From: Anthostomella pinea | Lineage: Eukaryota > Ascomycota > Sordariomycetes > Xylariales > Xylariaceae | Length of the DNA: 64,000 bases | Direction: 5' to 3' | Assembly: GCA_963556695.1 (NCBI GenBank) | Contig: CAUWAG010000013.1 | Coordinates: forward strand, 1,116,001 to 1,180,000 | Shown: positions 44,601-55,821 of the stretch, in pieces | Layout: the number at the start of each line of letters is the position of its first letter | Position numbering within the stretch: the stretch's first letter is position 1 | Notes under the pieces: generated by a model | What the model was told of the DNA's origin: nothing | Seen by the model: the letters and a program-made list of their open reading frames with translations, nothing else | Databases searched by the model: none | Translations under genes and position numbers: made by a program

Positions 44601-45414
44601 ATCGTAATCTAGCTAGAGCTACGGATATCGCGAAAAATTCTGGAGGCCAGCTAGTGGCACTTCCGTACTCGCAAAACTCCATCGACTGTGGGTATCCACC
44701 GCTGCCCAGCAGGGCTATGATCCCAGTTGTCCCTCCATCCGTGTTGCTGTGTATCTGTGTATCTTTGTGCATGGGAAACCATCAATCAATGATCCGGTCC
44801 CCCCTTTCCTTCCCATATTCACCCCTTCTTCCCCCGTATCCTCCGCTCCAGGGGTATCAGGTAAAAGTTAGCTATCTACGATTAGACTGTAAGGAAAAAC
44901 GGTTGGTTGTATAGCGTATATAAACAATGAAGGAGAAAAAGAATCCGGAAAAGACGAGGAATGCCGCGGCTTTTGCGAGTGGGACGGGTTGAAAACGATT
45001 CTTCGGTGAGAATATCGCAGAGAAGTGAAGCGATATCTATTTCTTTGGTCGTCATCATCGTTCGGGTTTGCCGCATTATGCGACTGGTCATAGAAAATCT
45101 GTAGATGATGAGGCGTGAGGCGCCACCCTTCGTCAGGCTCTCCCTCCGCTGAGTAGGTGTATAAGTTTGACCATGAGGGTGTGGTATCATGTGTGTTCGG
45201 AAAGCAATCATTTGCTGTTGGAGAGCAGACGAGCGAGTGAAAATGCCGCCACATGCTCCACCCGGCAGACCAAAGTCCTTTGCGCCTGTCTATACCGTTT
45301 CCATTTCGTCAGTGAGAATCCAAGAAAGGTTTCGTGACGCGTCCAAGTTTGCTGTCTAGACATAAAGGAAATTGTCGTCAAGGTGGAGTCGACTTGCCCA
45401 GGAATAGCTTATTC
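41613..45414. other. 3.8-kb region, no supported gene; microsatellites
   Basis: A 106-codon Lys/Glu/Thr-rich frame at 41977-42297 is the most protein-like but lacks partners. Simple repeats: CAACCAACCAACCAACCCA near 41835, GTAGGTAGG and GGCTGGCTGGCTGG at 43803-43843, a near-direct repeat of GTGCGGCTGTCG at about 42811-42850, and poly-C around 44011. The final ~300 bp before 45415 is probably the 3' region of the regulator. Confidence 0.45.
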
Positions 45415-47334
45415 CTAGATCATGTTGGAGAATCCATCCATGGGTGGAAAGCCCGCTTGCGTTTGAAGCTGCTCTGGCTGGACCATCTGTTGATGCTGGT
45501 GCTGTTGCATGTTGACCGACATTTGACCCGGAGTCGGCGTTGTGGCCAGAGAAACGGTCGCAGACGTCGGCTGAGGGGTCATCGGTTGTTGCTGTTGTGG
45601 TTCTACCTTTGGCTTCGACATTGATGAAGCCGCAAGAGCCCTCGAGTGACTGCTCTCGCGCCGCCTCTTCGGCGCATCCTTGACCTTGGGATGGGTGTGA
45701 CACTGTAACACTATTAGTATTGGACGGTGAAATGCACTTTTGTCATTGCGTACCTTGTAGGCGTGGCGGAACCACGTTGTACCCTTCTTCTTACTGCTGA
45801 CCAGCGCGATCCAGTCGTTGCAGCTGCCACAGAGGCCCTCCCAGACGTCTGGATTGCCGTCCATCCGCCTGGTTTCCTGGGGTTCCTGGAACGGATTGCC
45901 TGTCGCCGCGCTAATACCGTGGGTGAAACTCTTGTCGTACCAGAAAGCCGAGTTCTTCAACACGAGCCATCGGCCAGGTTTGCAGATGCCGCACCATCCC
46001 TCGCGCTTGTTTCCGTGGCCACGGACCCATCTCGGCGTGTACAGATCGCCTTCAAAACGTAATTCTTGCTCGTGGGGAACCATGTCCGGATCGGACGGGT
46101 TCATATCCTCGGGCGGCGGCGGGATCTGCTCCTCGTGAAGAGAGGCGTACAGGTCCGGCGGATCAGAGAGATCGGTGTAATGGCCATGCAGCGAATGAGG
46201 ATCAGCATTGCTTTGCAGCATCCTGAATAATCCATGGGATAGCAATGGGGGCGGATTCTCGAAGTGGTGCGGGTCGTGGTGATGGAACCCCTGTGGCGGC
46301 ATTTGAGATGGCATTTGCGTTGGCAGTAGCATGCTGTTGCGAAAAGGCGCAGGTTGCGTCATGAGGAACGGATGCTGCTGGGCCGCTTGGAGGTTGCCAA
46401 AATTCAAGGGGAGTGGGTTGTTCGATATTATCGGCGACGAGTGTCGCGATGACATTCGGGCACCAAAGGCTTCATGCGTGTGGTTGTAGACAAACGGCGA
46501 CGGTCGTCGGCTCGGTGTGGTACCATACGACCCGGTAGACCATCTCTTGTTCCTTGAGCTGCTGTCCACGGTGTAGGGAGCGGACCTCATGCCTGGTCGA
46601 GGGGACGGAGAGGCGCCACGACCGCGACTCTGGGTGCGAACAAGCTCCGAGCGACTCTGCGGCGTCATGCGAGGAGATGCTACAGGTGACAGTTGTGTCG
46701 AAGACATGAGCGAGTTCCGGTTCGACAGTGGCGGATAGTCCGATGTGAAAGATGGTGCCTCTGACAGAGCAGCAGAGAAGTCCTCGTACGAAGGCATGTC
46801 GGAGAGACCCCCAGTCGTTGACATGGTGAACGAAGACCCTGACATACGGCGATGGTTCATACTGGGCTCGAAGTTGGACGAATCGTGATCCATATGCTGG
46901 CTCGCGTATCGAAGATCCAATATGGGAATCGCCTCGTCTGTCGTATAGGCTTGCCCGATGTGCATATCGTTGTCGAAGTTTGGCATCTCCAGGTTGTCTT
47001 CACATGTCTTGTGCCCCCAGACGTCTGCGCCATAGGTCAGCGAGGAACCTGTGTTCGCCCATATGGACTCCCTGTTATCCATAGTCGTCACTGGGTAAAA
47101 GTCCTGGTGCATGGAGACCGGTCGCGACATGGTGTCGCTTGGTGTCTGCATGGCTAGTGTGGATGATACGTCCCACGAAGGCAGCGTTCCATATTCATCC
47201 CCGGTACAGAACGAGAAGCCCTCGTGGATAGTAGCCGGCCTTGGTCGCTTACTCTGGGATGTCGGTGTTGTCCATACCCCTGTTGGCGCGGCCGGAGCCT
47301 CGGTCTTGACGGGCATCTCACTCCCATTCATCAT
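45415..47334 (-). CDS. Meu26-like (DUF4451) transcriptional regulator
   Basis: Two exons, 45754-47334 and 45415-45702, with a 51-bp intron (GTACGC ... TACTAAT ... TACAG); 622 residues. The N-terminal ~430 residues are disordered and rich in Ser/Pro/Met/His, as in activators. The conserved domain (~residues 430-540) carries WCGICKPGRWLVLKNSAFWY, DKSFTHGISAATG, DVWEGLCGSCNDWIALVSSK and, across the junction, TTWFRHAYKCHTHPK: paired C-x2-C and C-x-H elements suggesting zinc binding. A basic patch KRRRE follows and the C-terminus is Gln/Thr-rich. S. pombe meu26 is a meiotically up-regulated member, so a developmental role is plausible but inferred. The 4.6 kb upstream without genes fits a long regulatory region. 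The intron is a multiple of three with no stop. Confidence 0.87.
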   Translation of the reverse strand: MMNGSEMPVKTEAPAAPTGVWTTPTSQSKRPRPATIHEGFSFCTGDEYGTLPSWDVSSTLAMQTPSDTMSRPVSMHQDFYPVTTMDNRESIWANTGSSLTYGADVWGHKTCEDNLEMPNFDNDMHIGQAYTTDEAIPILDLRYASQHMDHDSSNFEPSMNHRRMSGSSFTMSTTGGLSDMPSYEDFSAALSEAPSFTSDYPPLSNRNSLMSSTQLSPVASPRMTPQSRSELVRTQSRGRGASPSPRPGMRSAPYTVDSSSRNKRWSTGSYGTTPSRRPSPFVYNHTHEAFGARMSSRHSSPIISNNPLPLNFGNLQAAQQHPFLMTQPAPFRNSMLLPTQMPSQMPPQGFHHHDPHHFENPPPLLSHGLFRMLQSNADPHSLHGHYTDLSDPPDLYASLHEEQIPPPPEDMNPSDPDMVPHEQELRFEGDLYTPRWVRGHGNKREGWCGICKPGRWLVLKNSAFWYDKSFTHGISAATGNPFQEPQETRRMDGNPDVWEGLCGSCNDWIALVSSKKKGTTWFRHAYKVRNDKSAFHRPILIVLQCHTHPKVKDAPKRRRESSHSRALAASSMSKPKVEPQQQQPMTPQPTSATVSLATTPTPGQMSVNMQQHQHQQMVQPEQLQTQAGFPPMDGFSNMI

Positions 47335-50300
47335 GATGATAGGAGTCTGGTGTGGCGGCGGGACGTCTCTTCTGAATTTGTTGTTGGGGTTGAAGGTGAA
47401 GGCAGGTGTGTGTATATGTTGCCGCCTAGGGTTGTGTGAGCCTCATGAGATATATGTGCGTTTAGGTTGTGCATACAGTTGAGCCTGGTTCGAGTCCATG
47501 ACCATGGATCTCAGACAAGGGAATGAGTGTGGTTTAATGTATTACAGGCCGAATGCTGAATAGGAGACACGAGCGTTAGCCATGAGCGGGACGACATGGT
47601 CATCGGGCGAGCCGGTTGATAGAACGGGCGGCGGGGCCGCAAAGTCCACGTAGCCAAAGCGCGTTATGGAACATGGCTAGGCGATCTTCTCGTGACTTAC
47701 ATGGTGGTATTAATAGCTTGGGCTATGGTCAATTCAAGCCGTCATTAATCTCCGGCGATGTTAAAGGGCGCGGGGCCGGTAAAGAATGCGTATAGTTTGG
47801 TTCTCTGAGGCGATAATGAAGGCGGTTGCCTCTCGAGAACAAAGAGAGTGTGTATGCCGATATGGCAGTGTTGGGTTTCGAGTTAAGTGTGCGTGCGTGT
47901 AAGGAGCGTGGTGAGCTGTCGAAGAGCAACTCGTTCAGTTTTGGTCACTAGACAGACTGGCACATCCGTGGGGAGAGAGCCAGCTCCCAGTATTATAGAC
48001 CAGAGGGGTTATAACAAACGATGTTAAAAACTGGAGGGCAAAAGGAGCGACTGGTTGTGGAATACCTCCTCGGTCTATGGCATGTGGAGGTGGACAAGGC
48101 GAGAGAAGGAGTAAAAGAGTAGGATAGCGGAGGGGCGGTGCAGGACCCTAGAGGTATAAGATAAGTACTGTGTAGGAATAGGCATCATCCATGGTCTGCT
48201 CAATCAATCCAGCACGCACAAGCTGGGTCAGGTTCGGAACATCGGTAGGAGCTAAGCCGGATTCCCTGATACAAACCTGGCGATACCTAGGAGCTTGGGA
48301 GGAGATATTGGTGTGCGAGGTTGTTGCTAGGCGTGCTGGAGAGAGGCCGACTAGGCAGGACAGACAAGGACAAGCAGGCCGGCGGGGATTTGCGCTACAG
48401 GGATTCGGAAGGTTACATCTGTTCTTCGATGATGTGGTGCGTGCGAAGGGTCAAGCCTCCGAGGCAGGCAGGGTGGTGGAGGTCAAGGTATGGGGGAGCG
48501 AGCGACAGAGAGGGCTGGATGCTGATGGAGATCGGTACGACGATGTCAGAAGCACTGAAGCAGCCAGAAATCGACTGATTAACAGGGACTGCCCTAGTTC
48601 GAAAATAGACCCATGGGAACCCGACTATTTTGGAATAGTCGGGCAAGGGTAAGGGACGTAACAGGCCGGGACCCAATTTGATATCGAGCGGAAGGGGAGT
48701 CCCATTCAAACATGGTACCTTAAAGAAGGCTGTTCAGCAAGAAAGATGAAGTGCCGCCGATTTGAAGTGTCACCAATTGACCAGCGCAGATTGACTATAC
48801 CGAGGTGGCTTGTCTCAGGTCGAGTCTTTTGGGTGGGGGCAAATAAGGTCTACAGCCATGGGTTTCACAGACATCGAGGTCTGTTACACTCGCAAAGGCA
48901 AAGAGAGTATGACAAGCTCCGGCGAATATCGAGCTTCAAGAGCCGCCAGCAACGTGGAGGGTTAGTACCAAGATTGGTTTAGACAAGAGCCCCATTCACA
49001 GGCCTGTATGACACAACCACGACACTTGGTCGGCCGGTTACGTCGATCTGGAGAAGACAGGTTTCCGAAGAGCGTAACATCCTGTTACTTACGAGGGGCA
49101 GGTTAGACGCACCTCCAGGGCCTTGTAGGGCAGTCGTCACGGGCAAAACACAGGACACACGATGAGCTGACAGGCGTCCTCAAAAGCCCGTCTCAGGTAG
49201 CGCGGTGATCATGGATCGCTCGTTTGACCGCACAACGTCAGACATGGGCGGGTTCTGCCACTTGGCTCGAGGGAGAGTGCTTCTCGTCCACTTGCTAGTT
49301 TCTGGAAGACTTTCAAACGGCGCAAGGGCACAGACGGTTGTCTAGATAGTTGGAATGACGCACAATGGATGCACCCTGCTGGTTCTGGGCGGCGAACCAT
49401 CACCAATGAACTTGACGAACGGGGTTGATGTAGGTGAGATTGGTCGGTGTGCCAGGAGACGTGCATCTGAGCAGTTAGAAGCTGCTGCTGGTCTATAATA
49501 GAGACGAGACGGCAAGGAAGGCTTCGCGAGTTTAGCCGTCTGGTATATGGTATGCAGCTGCTGTAGTGTACTTTGGCGTGCCTGGGTCGTGCTCTGATGT
49601 GAGGCTGAGGCAGTGGGACGATGGTGGAGTGGTTCGACGGAAGTATCTGCGAGGAGGGGAATGCGTGGTGACCTCGGGAGTCGCGATGTGGACGAATGGG
49701 GTGTCGAAAGCAGGCAATGGCTAAGCGGAATTCGGCGTTGGAGCGGCGGAGGAACGCAGATGAAAAGGACGTCCGCGTGGTGGGAGCGTGGCAGACTGGC
49801 TCACTGGCAGCCGTTGGACCTCTAGCATCGTGAGATGCCCCGGGCTGGGCTTTCAGATGAAACCGGCGCCCAGTCGAGGGGGGTATAACCGAGAGGCAGT
49901 GCTATACCTTGCGTGGACATTGGACAGACGGTGGTCACTGGTTCCTGGCGTCCGTCATTGGCGTCGGTAGAGAGGCAGGTAGTATGTTGGTCCGGCGTAT
50001 AAGAGTTCGGGGACTAGACTCGTCAGGTCTAGACTCGCGGGACGTTGTCGTCTATTTGCGCTCTCGTCTCGTCTGCTTCCTCTGCTTGGAAGTTGGGCCT
50101 CGGTCCATGGCGCGTGGTGCGGTCGTCGAGGTGGGCGCAAAAAGGGTGGACGAGGTGTCGTGGAGCGCGTTTGATCTTGTCCAACTTGAATTTAGGGGTG
50201 TGGGCAGGGTTTGGGCAGGGGGTGGGCAGGGGGTGGGCCAGTGGTGGGGAGATGAGGCCGTGATTGGCCTGATGCACTGCTGCCCCTGCGTCTGCGCTGT

Positions 50301-51930
50301 CTCAGAATCTGTTACAGACTCGACCCCTGAGTCCTGTCCTGACTTCCACGGACCCACAGGCTGCACCGCCCCGCCGAACAGTGGAGCTACGAGATGCCAG
50401 ATCACAGATCCGCTGGCGATTCCTGATTGGACTTTCCTCGTCCAAGACCCACAAGTTGCTGCCAACTTCCAACCTCAACTTCAATGTTGGCTGCCAGGCC
50501 CAGGCAGACAGCTTGGGAGACTCTGGAATCACAACAGCAAACCACCAAGGCTGCCCCTGACAGGAAGTTCGTCACCAATAGGCCAGTACACAAGTGCAGG
50601 CCGTCATACATCGGGACGTGACAGCCGACGTTTTCTACGACGACGCGCGGCCGCCATTAAAGCCGTCGAGACTCGACCGTCGCTGGCTCATTCCACTTGG
50701 TGTGTTTTCCACATGCCATTCTAGTGCGCAGTCGGGCACTATTATAGGCGATGGATGATAGGGGTCCTTAAAAGCCTTCTGGCGCGCTTCTAGTGCCCTT
50801 CTAGCCAGACAATACGAGGTCACGATCTCGGAGTGTGAGTGATGATGACCTGCCAATCTCCGCGTGCCGAAAGACGTCCTCCTCGCGATCCACGGCCCAC
50901 GGCTGCACTTCATCGGCGTTTTGCCTTGTCAGAGGCTGCAACGACACAAGTGGTCCCGACGATCAGATCCGAGAGACCCTCGGACAGATCTATTCAGAGC
51001 CGATCCGTGCTACCATTCCCAGGTCACACGTGACCCTCACAGGTGACTGGTAACGTGAGATGAGATTCCCTCCTTGTTTATTATTAACAAGCCTCGCAAT
51101 AGCTGGTGCTACCGTGCCATCGAGACTGAAAAGTAAAAGTAAGCCGCATGTTTTGGAGCCGAAACCAAGCTGGCTGTCAAATCGCAACTCGACGACAGTC
51201 GACCTAGACCTTAGTTCTGCTCCGGTGATGCGTCTATGTCATTCTGTTACGGTACCTTGGCAGTCAACCCACGGAACGCCTGCCTCTTTCGAATGTCCGT
51301 GCAGAAATCTAGGCTCTCCACAGACAGCAATAAGCCAATAGCGAACCTCTCGATATGATCCCAGGGATCTGCGGATCCTGCGCCTGGTTGCCGTTCCACG
51401 GTTCCAGTCTTCCGGACGACTCTATCGATAACGCCGCCGTCAATAACACTTGTATTATCAGCAGATTTTTACTAGAGTGGATCGGCATCCCGAGTTTGAC
51501 GTGTTGGCAGTCCCGCGCTGACCAAAATTCTGCTGATTGAGAAACGGCTGTGCGTATTACTGTTTGGAGTAGGTGCTGACGTGAGTAACGGGCGGCCTCC
51601 CAAGCGTGCTATGTACCTGCGTCACCTATCGCCCGCCCGTATGTACGGCGCGGCCTCAAGCCATGAAGCGATATATTAACCTGCCTCTCGTGGTGCGAGG
51701 GCGACACGAGCTTACGACGCGAAGGCTTCCCGTTCGGCCACTGTGCCGCGTCCCAAGTCCAGAGTGACGGCCGAGGCGAGAGGTCGCGACGCAACATCGC
51801 AACCTATACCGAGTGCTGACCCGCGATGATGCCAATTAATGCCTTCAGGTGTGATACCGTATACACTGGGCAAATACATCCCGAGTCCCCCCTGCTAGCG
51901 TAGTATCTACAACAGACGACATCTGACTTC
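47335..51930. other. 4.6-kb gene-free region upstream of the Meu26-like regulator
   Basis: Genic base composition but no exon chain I can support. A 271-codon frame at 49909-50724 (plus) overlaps similar frames on the other strand and has low-complexity Gly/Trp/Gln content. The region probably contains the regulator's promoter and long 5' leader. The last ~100 bp grade into the AT-rich block. Confidence 0.5.
48620..48643. other. perfect hairpin, 10-bp stem, 4-base loop
   Basis: CCCGACTATT - TTGG - AATAGTCGGG. It sits in the putative long leader/promoter of the regulator. Palindromic in either strand; role unknown. Confidence 0.55.
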
Positions 51931-53969
51931 TTTCCACCATTTCACATTTGCTATAAATATTACCAAACCATTAATATTAAAAGAACTTTACGGTTGTAAA
52001 TAATAAAATTAACAATTAAAGTTATATATAAATGTAGCTTTTAATTTTAACTCATTTTTAAACGTTTCAAAAGTCGATTAACTTTGTAAAAAGATCTTTA
52101 CACGCGCGAATTATCAGCTATTTATTTACCTTTACACATATACGTTAAGAAGCTTTGGAGAACTTTATTGATTTAATAATTTAACATGATTATCACATAC
52201 GATTTCAACGGATTCGATGCTTATTTTAAAAGAAATATTACGTATATAATTTATTGTTGAACGCCTTTTTTTCTAAGTTATAAATTTAACATTACGAATT
52301 CATTAAAAATTAAAAGTATGTGTTACGGTTAAGTTTAAAAAAAAGCTACTGGCTTATTAAAACAAAGATTTACCGGGAAGTATTTATTACTTGGAACATT
52401 ATTAATATAAATAAAAAATAAACTGAATACGATAATATATTCCAAAAAGATATATCGAATTATTATAACGAAAATATTTAATTCATTATAATAAACGTTT
52501 GGTTTTTTTAATTATCTTTCAATTATTTCATGAAGTTTTTTTTTCTCCTTTGTGAGGATTATGGTAGCAGTATGGTGGCAGTCAAGGAGACTGCCAGCTG
52601 ACAAGGGGTTAGGCAGGCACCTTGGCAGAATAAAGGGATAGAAGCACCAGGAAAGGTGGCTTTCATGGGTGATAGACAAGGGATCTTTGGCTGGAGGATC
52701 AATGGATGGGTACATGTTTGTATTTTGGTGTGTATTTAGTACTAGATTGGTCCCCCAAACCCATGGATAAAACGCAACGTACTAGACCGATCATTACCCT
52801 CATGTTCTGACTTTGATGATCCGATAACTTTTATATATATACGATCGAAATTTTGTATGGCTTTAGTTTAGTCTATTCTTTTCTACTTAAAAACTCTTAA
52901 AAATATTTATTTATTTGTATAGTTTCTTAAGCTATAAAACGACATATTAATAATAAACGGTTTTTTAACATATTGTATACTTTTACAATTAAGAATTTTT
53001 TTTACCTTCATTAATCATTTTAATAGTTTATTGACATTTGTTTACTCAATAGCGAATTTTTTAAAAGCTTTTTAGCTTATAAAGTCGAAATTTTTTTTTA
53101 AGAGGAAATGCTTTTGATATTAGTTCATTCGGGATTTCAAAGCTCGTTAAATCGAATAAAACTACTATAGTTTAAAGGTTATTTAAAATTGAGGTTTTTA
53201 ATAAAACGACAAGCGGTTTTTATAAAAATATAAGTGATTATTACTTGCTTTTTAACAATAAATTATTTAAAATTCAAATTGTTTTAAAGCCTTTTTAAAA
53301 CTATATAATTGTCGTTTCTTTTGCATAATTAAGTTTTAAAAAAGATATTTATAACTATACTGAATAATTTTAAAAATTATATTAAAAAGAGCGTATATAA
53401 CGTTTAAGTATTGCAAGGTTTTTAAAATTAAAAAAGTCTTTAAAAAAGCCACATTTATTATTAATCAGGTTTTTTTTTCATATATCAACATATTAGCGTT
53501 AATTCTTCGTTTATTTATTTTAAAAATAAAACCTGGTTCTTAGGTACCGTTTAATTAAACTTTATGTTAACGTTATCGTATTATAAAGGTATTGCTATAC
53601 ATTATAATATTGTATATAATCTATTTTTAAAAAAGCTTAGATTTAATCTTTTGGATACTATTTATATAAATTGTCAGATTACTGAAGGTTGACAAGCCAG
53701 TGGTGTTGAGCGGTAGCTGCAATCTTTGTTTTTCATATTCAGGTCTGCCACATTGGGTGGCAGCTACAGCTATTTGAACATATCTGGTCATGCTGGAGTA
53801 GATGCTCCGGACCATCCTTTTCTGAGTCAGCGTACGAGTCAGGGTGCTAGTCATGGCAACCATCACGTGTCATTTGACTAGTCAGGTGACTAGTCAGTAG
53901 CACACCGCAGTGCAGCCTTCTAAGTCCGACATAAATATATAATACGAAAATAACTTAACGCTTAACGTA
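51931..53969. repeat. second AT-rich (RIP-like) block, left part
   Basis: Very AT-rich, no open frames. One GC-richer island at about 52545-52830 (TGTGAGGATTATGG... onwards) looks like another LTR fragment, but I found no matching target duplication. A solo LTR lies at its right end. Confidence 0.7.
53672..53931 (+). mobile_element. solo LTR, family D relative, TSD TAAAT
   Basis: 260 bp beginning TGTCAGATTACTG and ending AAGTCCGACA, with exact duplications TAAAT at 53667-53671 and 53932-53936. Related to 19032-19234 near its left end. It ends only 38 bp before the intact Fot1-like element. Confidence 0.8.
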
Positions 53970-55819
53970 GGTCACAAGCGAGCGGCAATTACAAGCGAGC
54001 GGCAACTTTTTACCAGCCACCCAACCTTTCAATCAAGGCTCCTAATTGATCAACCAACAATAATGGCATTGCGTTATAGCGAATCAGACTTACAGCTTGC
54101 TGTCCAAGCTAAGCGACGCGACCCTCATATTACCATTGGCAAGCTTTCTAAGACTTTCCATGTCCCATACAATACCTTGAAGGCTAGAATCGCCGGCCAA
54201 CCATCACGACGCGATAGCATGCCTAATTCTTTGAAACTTACGGTTTCTGAAAAGAATGCCATTTGTTCCTTCATAATCGACCTGGATGCGCGAGCATTTC
54301 CGCCCCGGTACACTTATGTTGAAGATATGGCAAATCAATTGTTGGCGGCGCGCGGAGCTGGACGCGTTAGAAAGAACTGGACGGCGAACTTCATCAAACG
54401 TACACTAGGCCTCCGGACGCGTTTTCATCGGAGGATGGACTACGAGAGGGTCTTGAACGAAGATCCGGACACGTATCGCGCGTGGTTTCGCCAAGTTGCG
54501 GCGGCAATCGCAAAACATGGTATCCAAGACGCGGATATTTACAACTTCGACGAGACTGGGTTTATGATGGGCATTATTGGGTCTGGCATGGTCATTACAA
54601 GCGCCGAAAGACGTGGTAGGCCTAGACAAGCCCAGCAAGGCAACAGGGAATGGTCTACAGCAATTTCTGCTGTCAATGCTGATGGTTGGGTGGTCCCGCC
54701 GTTCATCATTCTACAGGGCAAAACCCACCTCGCGTCATGGTATCGCGACACGACATTACCACGCGATTGGAAGGTGGCCGTGTCCGATAATGGGTGGACT
54801 ACAAACGAGATTGGGTTGGAATGGATTCGGCATTTCGACAAGTATACCAGACCGCGTATGACTGCCGGTAAACGCCTCCTCATCCTAGATGGTCACGAAA
54901 GCCACCATTCCCAGATCTTTGAGAGATATTGCCAGAACAACAGCATTATTACCCTTTGTATGCCTGCCCACTCGTCACACAGGCTCCAGCCTTTAGATGT
55001 CAGTTATTTTAGCCCGCTCAAACAAGCGTACGGTCGCATGATTAAGGATCTCATGCGGCGTCATATAACCCATGTTTCGAAAGAGGACTTCCTTGCAGCG
55101 TTTTGTGAAGCACATAACGCTGTTATGACGCCAGGGAACATTCGAGCAGGTTTCAGTGCCACTGGGCTTGTTCCTTTTGACCCAGAAAGTGTCATTTCGA
55201 AACTGGATGCTGTCGCTGTCGTACGAACACCGTCGCCAGACCCCAATCTGCCACCCACTACTTGGACTTCGAAGACGCCTACCACCATCAACGAAGCGGT
55301 CAACCAATCGGTTCATATCCGAAATCGAGTCAGAAACCACCAGGGAAGCTCACCTACATCAATAATTGATGCGTTGAGCTCGTTTTTAAAGGCTACATAC
55401 GGTCTTATGCACAAGGTCGCTTTGGTTGATTCCCGGGTCCGCGAGCTAGAGGAGGCCAATTACCTACTAAGTAAATGCCAGAGGACAAAAAACAAACGTC
55501 TAGTGAAAGGAGGAGTACTTTCTGTTGAAGATGCAGTAGGTCTCCAGGCTGTAAAGGATGGTGGTGAGCTGGCAAGACAGGAAATGGGTGAAGGTAGTCG
55601 TCGTCCAAGGAGGGCGGCAGCGCGTGAGCGACGTTGTGGCGTTTGCGGCAACACTAGCCATAATGCGCGAACTTGTACAATAGAGATAGAAACGTCTGAA
55701 GAAGAAGAATCTGATTGATTAGATTGAATTAAATGCGTTGTGGTCGAGTTATTTGACATGTTGGTTAGAAGATTGGTGAAAAGTTGCCGTTCGCTTGTAA
55801 TTGCCGCTCGCTTGTGACG
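53970..55819 (+). mobile_element. intact Fot1/pogo-like DNA transposon, 1850 bp
   Basis: Terminal inverted repeats of ~41 bp start GGTCACAAGCGAGCGGCAAT at 53970 and end, inverted, at 55819. Inside each TIR the motif CAAGCGA(G/A)CGGCAA is repeated twice. TA duplications flank it (53968-53969, 55820-55821). The joined target reads ACG-TA-CGT, a palindrome. Full-length, with an uninterrupted transposase, sitting in AT-rich DNA. Confidence 0.95.
54063..55718 (+). CDS. Fot1-like DDE transposase, uninterrupted
   Basis: 551 residues, single exon. N-terminal psq/CENP-B-type DNA-binding helices (~1-130; GKLSKTFHVPYNTLKARI and RTRFHRRMDYERV). Catalytic core DD35D: YNFDETGF (Asp ~163), LILDGHESH (Asp ~276), LQPLDVSYFSPLK (Asp ~312). 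A coiled region (VDSRVRELEEANYLLSK) follows, then a C-terminal CCHC zinc knuckle, CGVCGNTSHNARTC (~525-538), with an acidic tail. It performs cut-and-paste transposition at TA sites. All catalytic residues are present, so the element may be autonomous, though expression within AT-rich heterochromatin is uncertain. The start at 54063 lies 52 bp inside the left TIR and is the first ATG in frame. Confidence 0.95.
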   Translation: MALRYSESDLQLAVQAKRRDPHITIGKLSKTFHVPYNTLKARIAGQPSRRDSMPNSLKLTVSEKNAICSFIIDLDARAFPPRYTYVEDMANQLLAARGAGRVRKNWTANFIKRTLGLRTRFHRRMDYERVLNEDPDTYRAWFRQVAAAIAKHGIQDADIYNFDETGFMMGIIGSGMVITSAERRGRPRQAQQGNREWSTAISAVNADGWVVPPFIILQGKTHLASWYRDTTLPRDWKVAVSDNGWTTNEIGLEWIRHFDKYTRPRMTAGKRLLILDGHESHHSQIFERYCQNNSIITLCMPAHSSHRLQPLDVSYFSPLKQAYGRMIKDLMRRHITHVSKEDFLAAFCEAHNAVMTPGNIRAGFSATGLVPFDPESVISKLDAVAVVRTPSPDPNLPPTTWTSKTPTTINEAVNQSVHIRNRVRNHQGSSPTSIIDALSSFLKATYGLMHKVALVDSRVRELEEANYLLSKCQRTKNKRLVKGGVLSVEDAVGLQAVKDGGELARQEMGEGSRRPRRAAARERRCGVCGNTSHNARTCTIEIETSEEEESD

Positions 55820-55821
55820 TA

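Noticed and set aside
49909..50724. 271-codon open frame as a gene
   Set aside because: Low-complexity content, comparable frames on the opposite strand, no domain or splice support.
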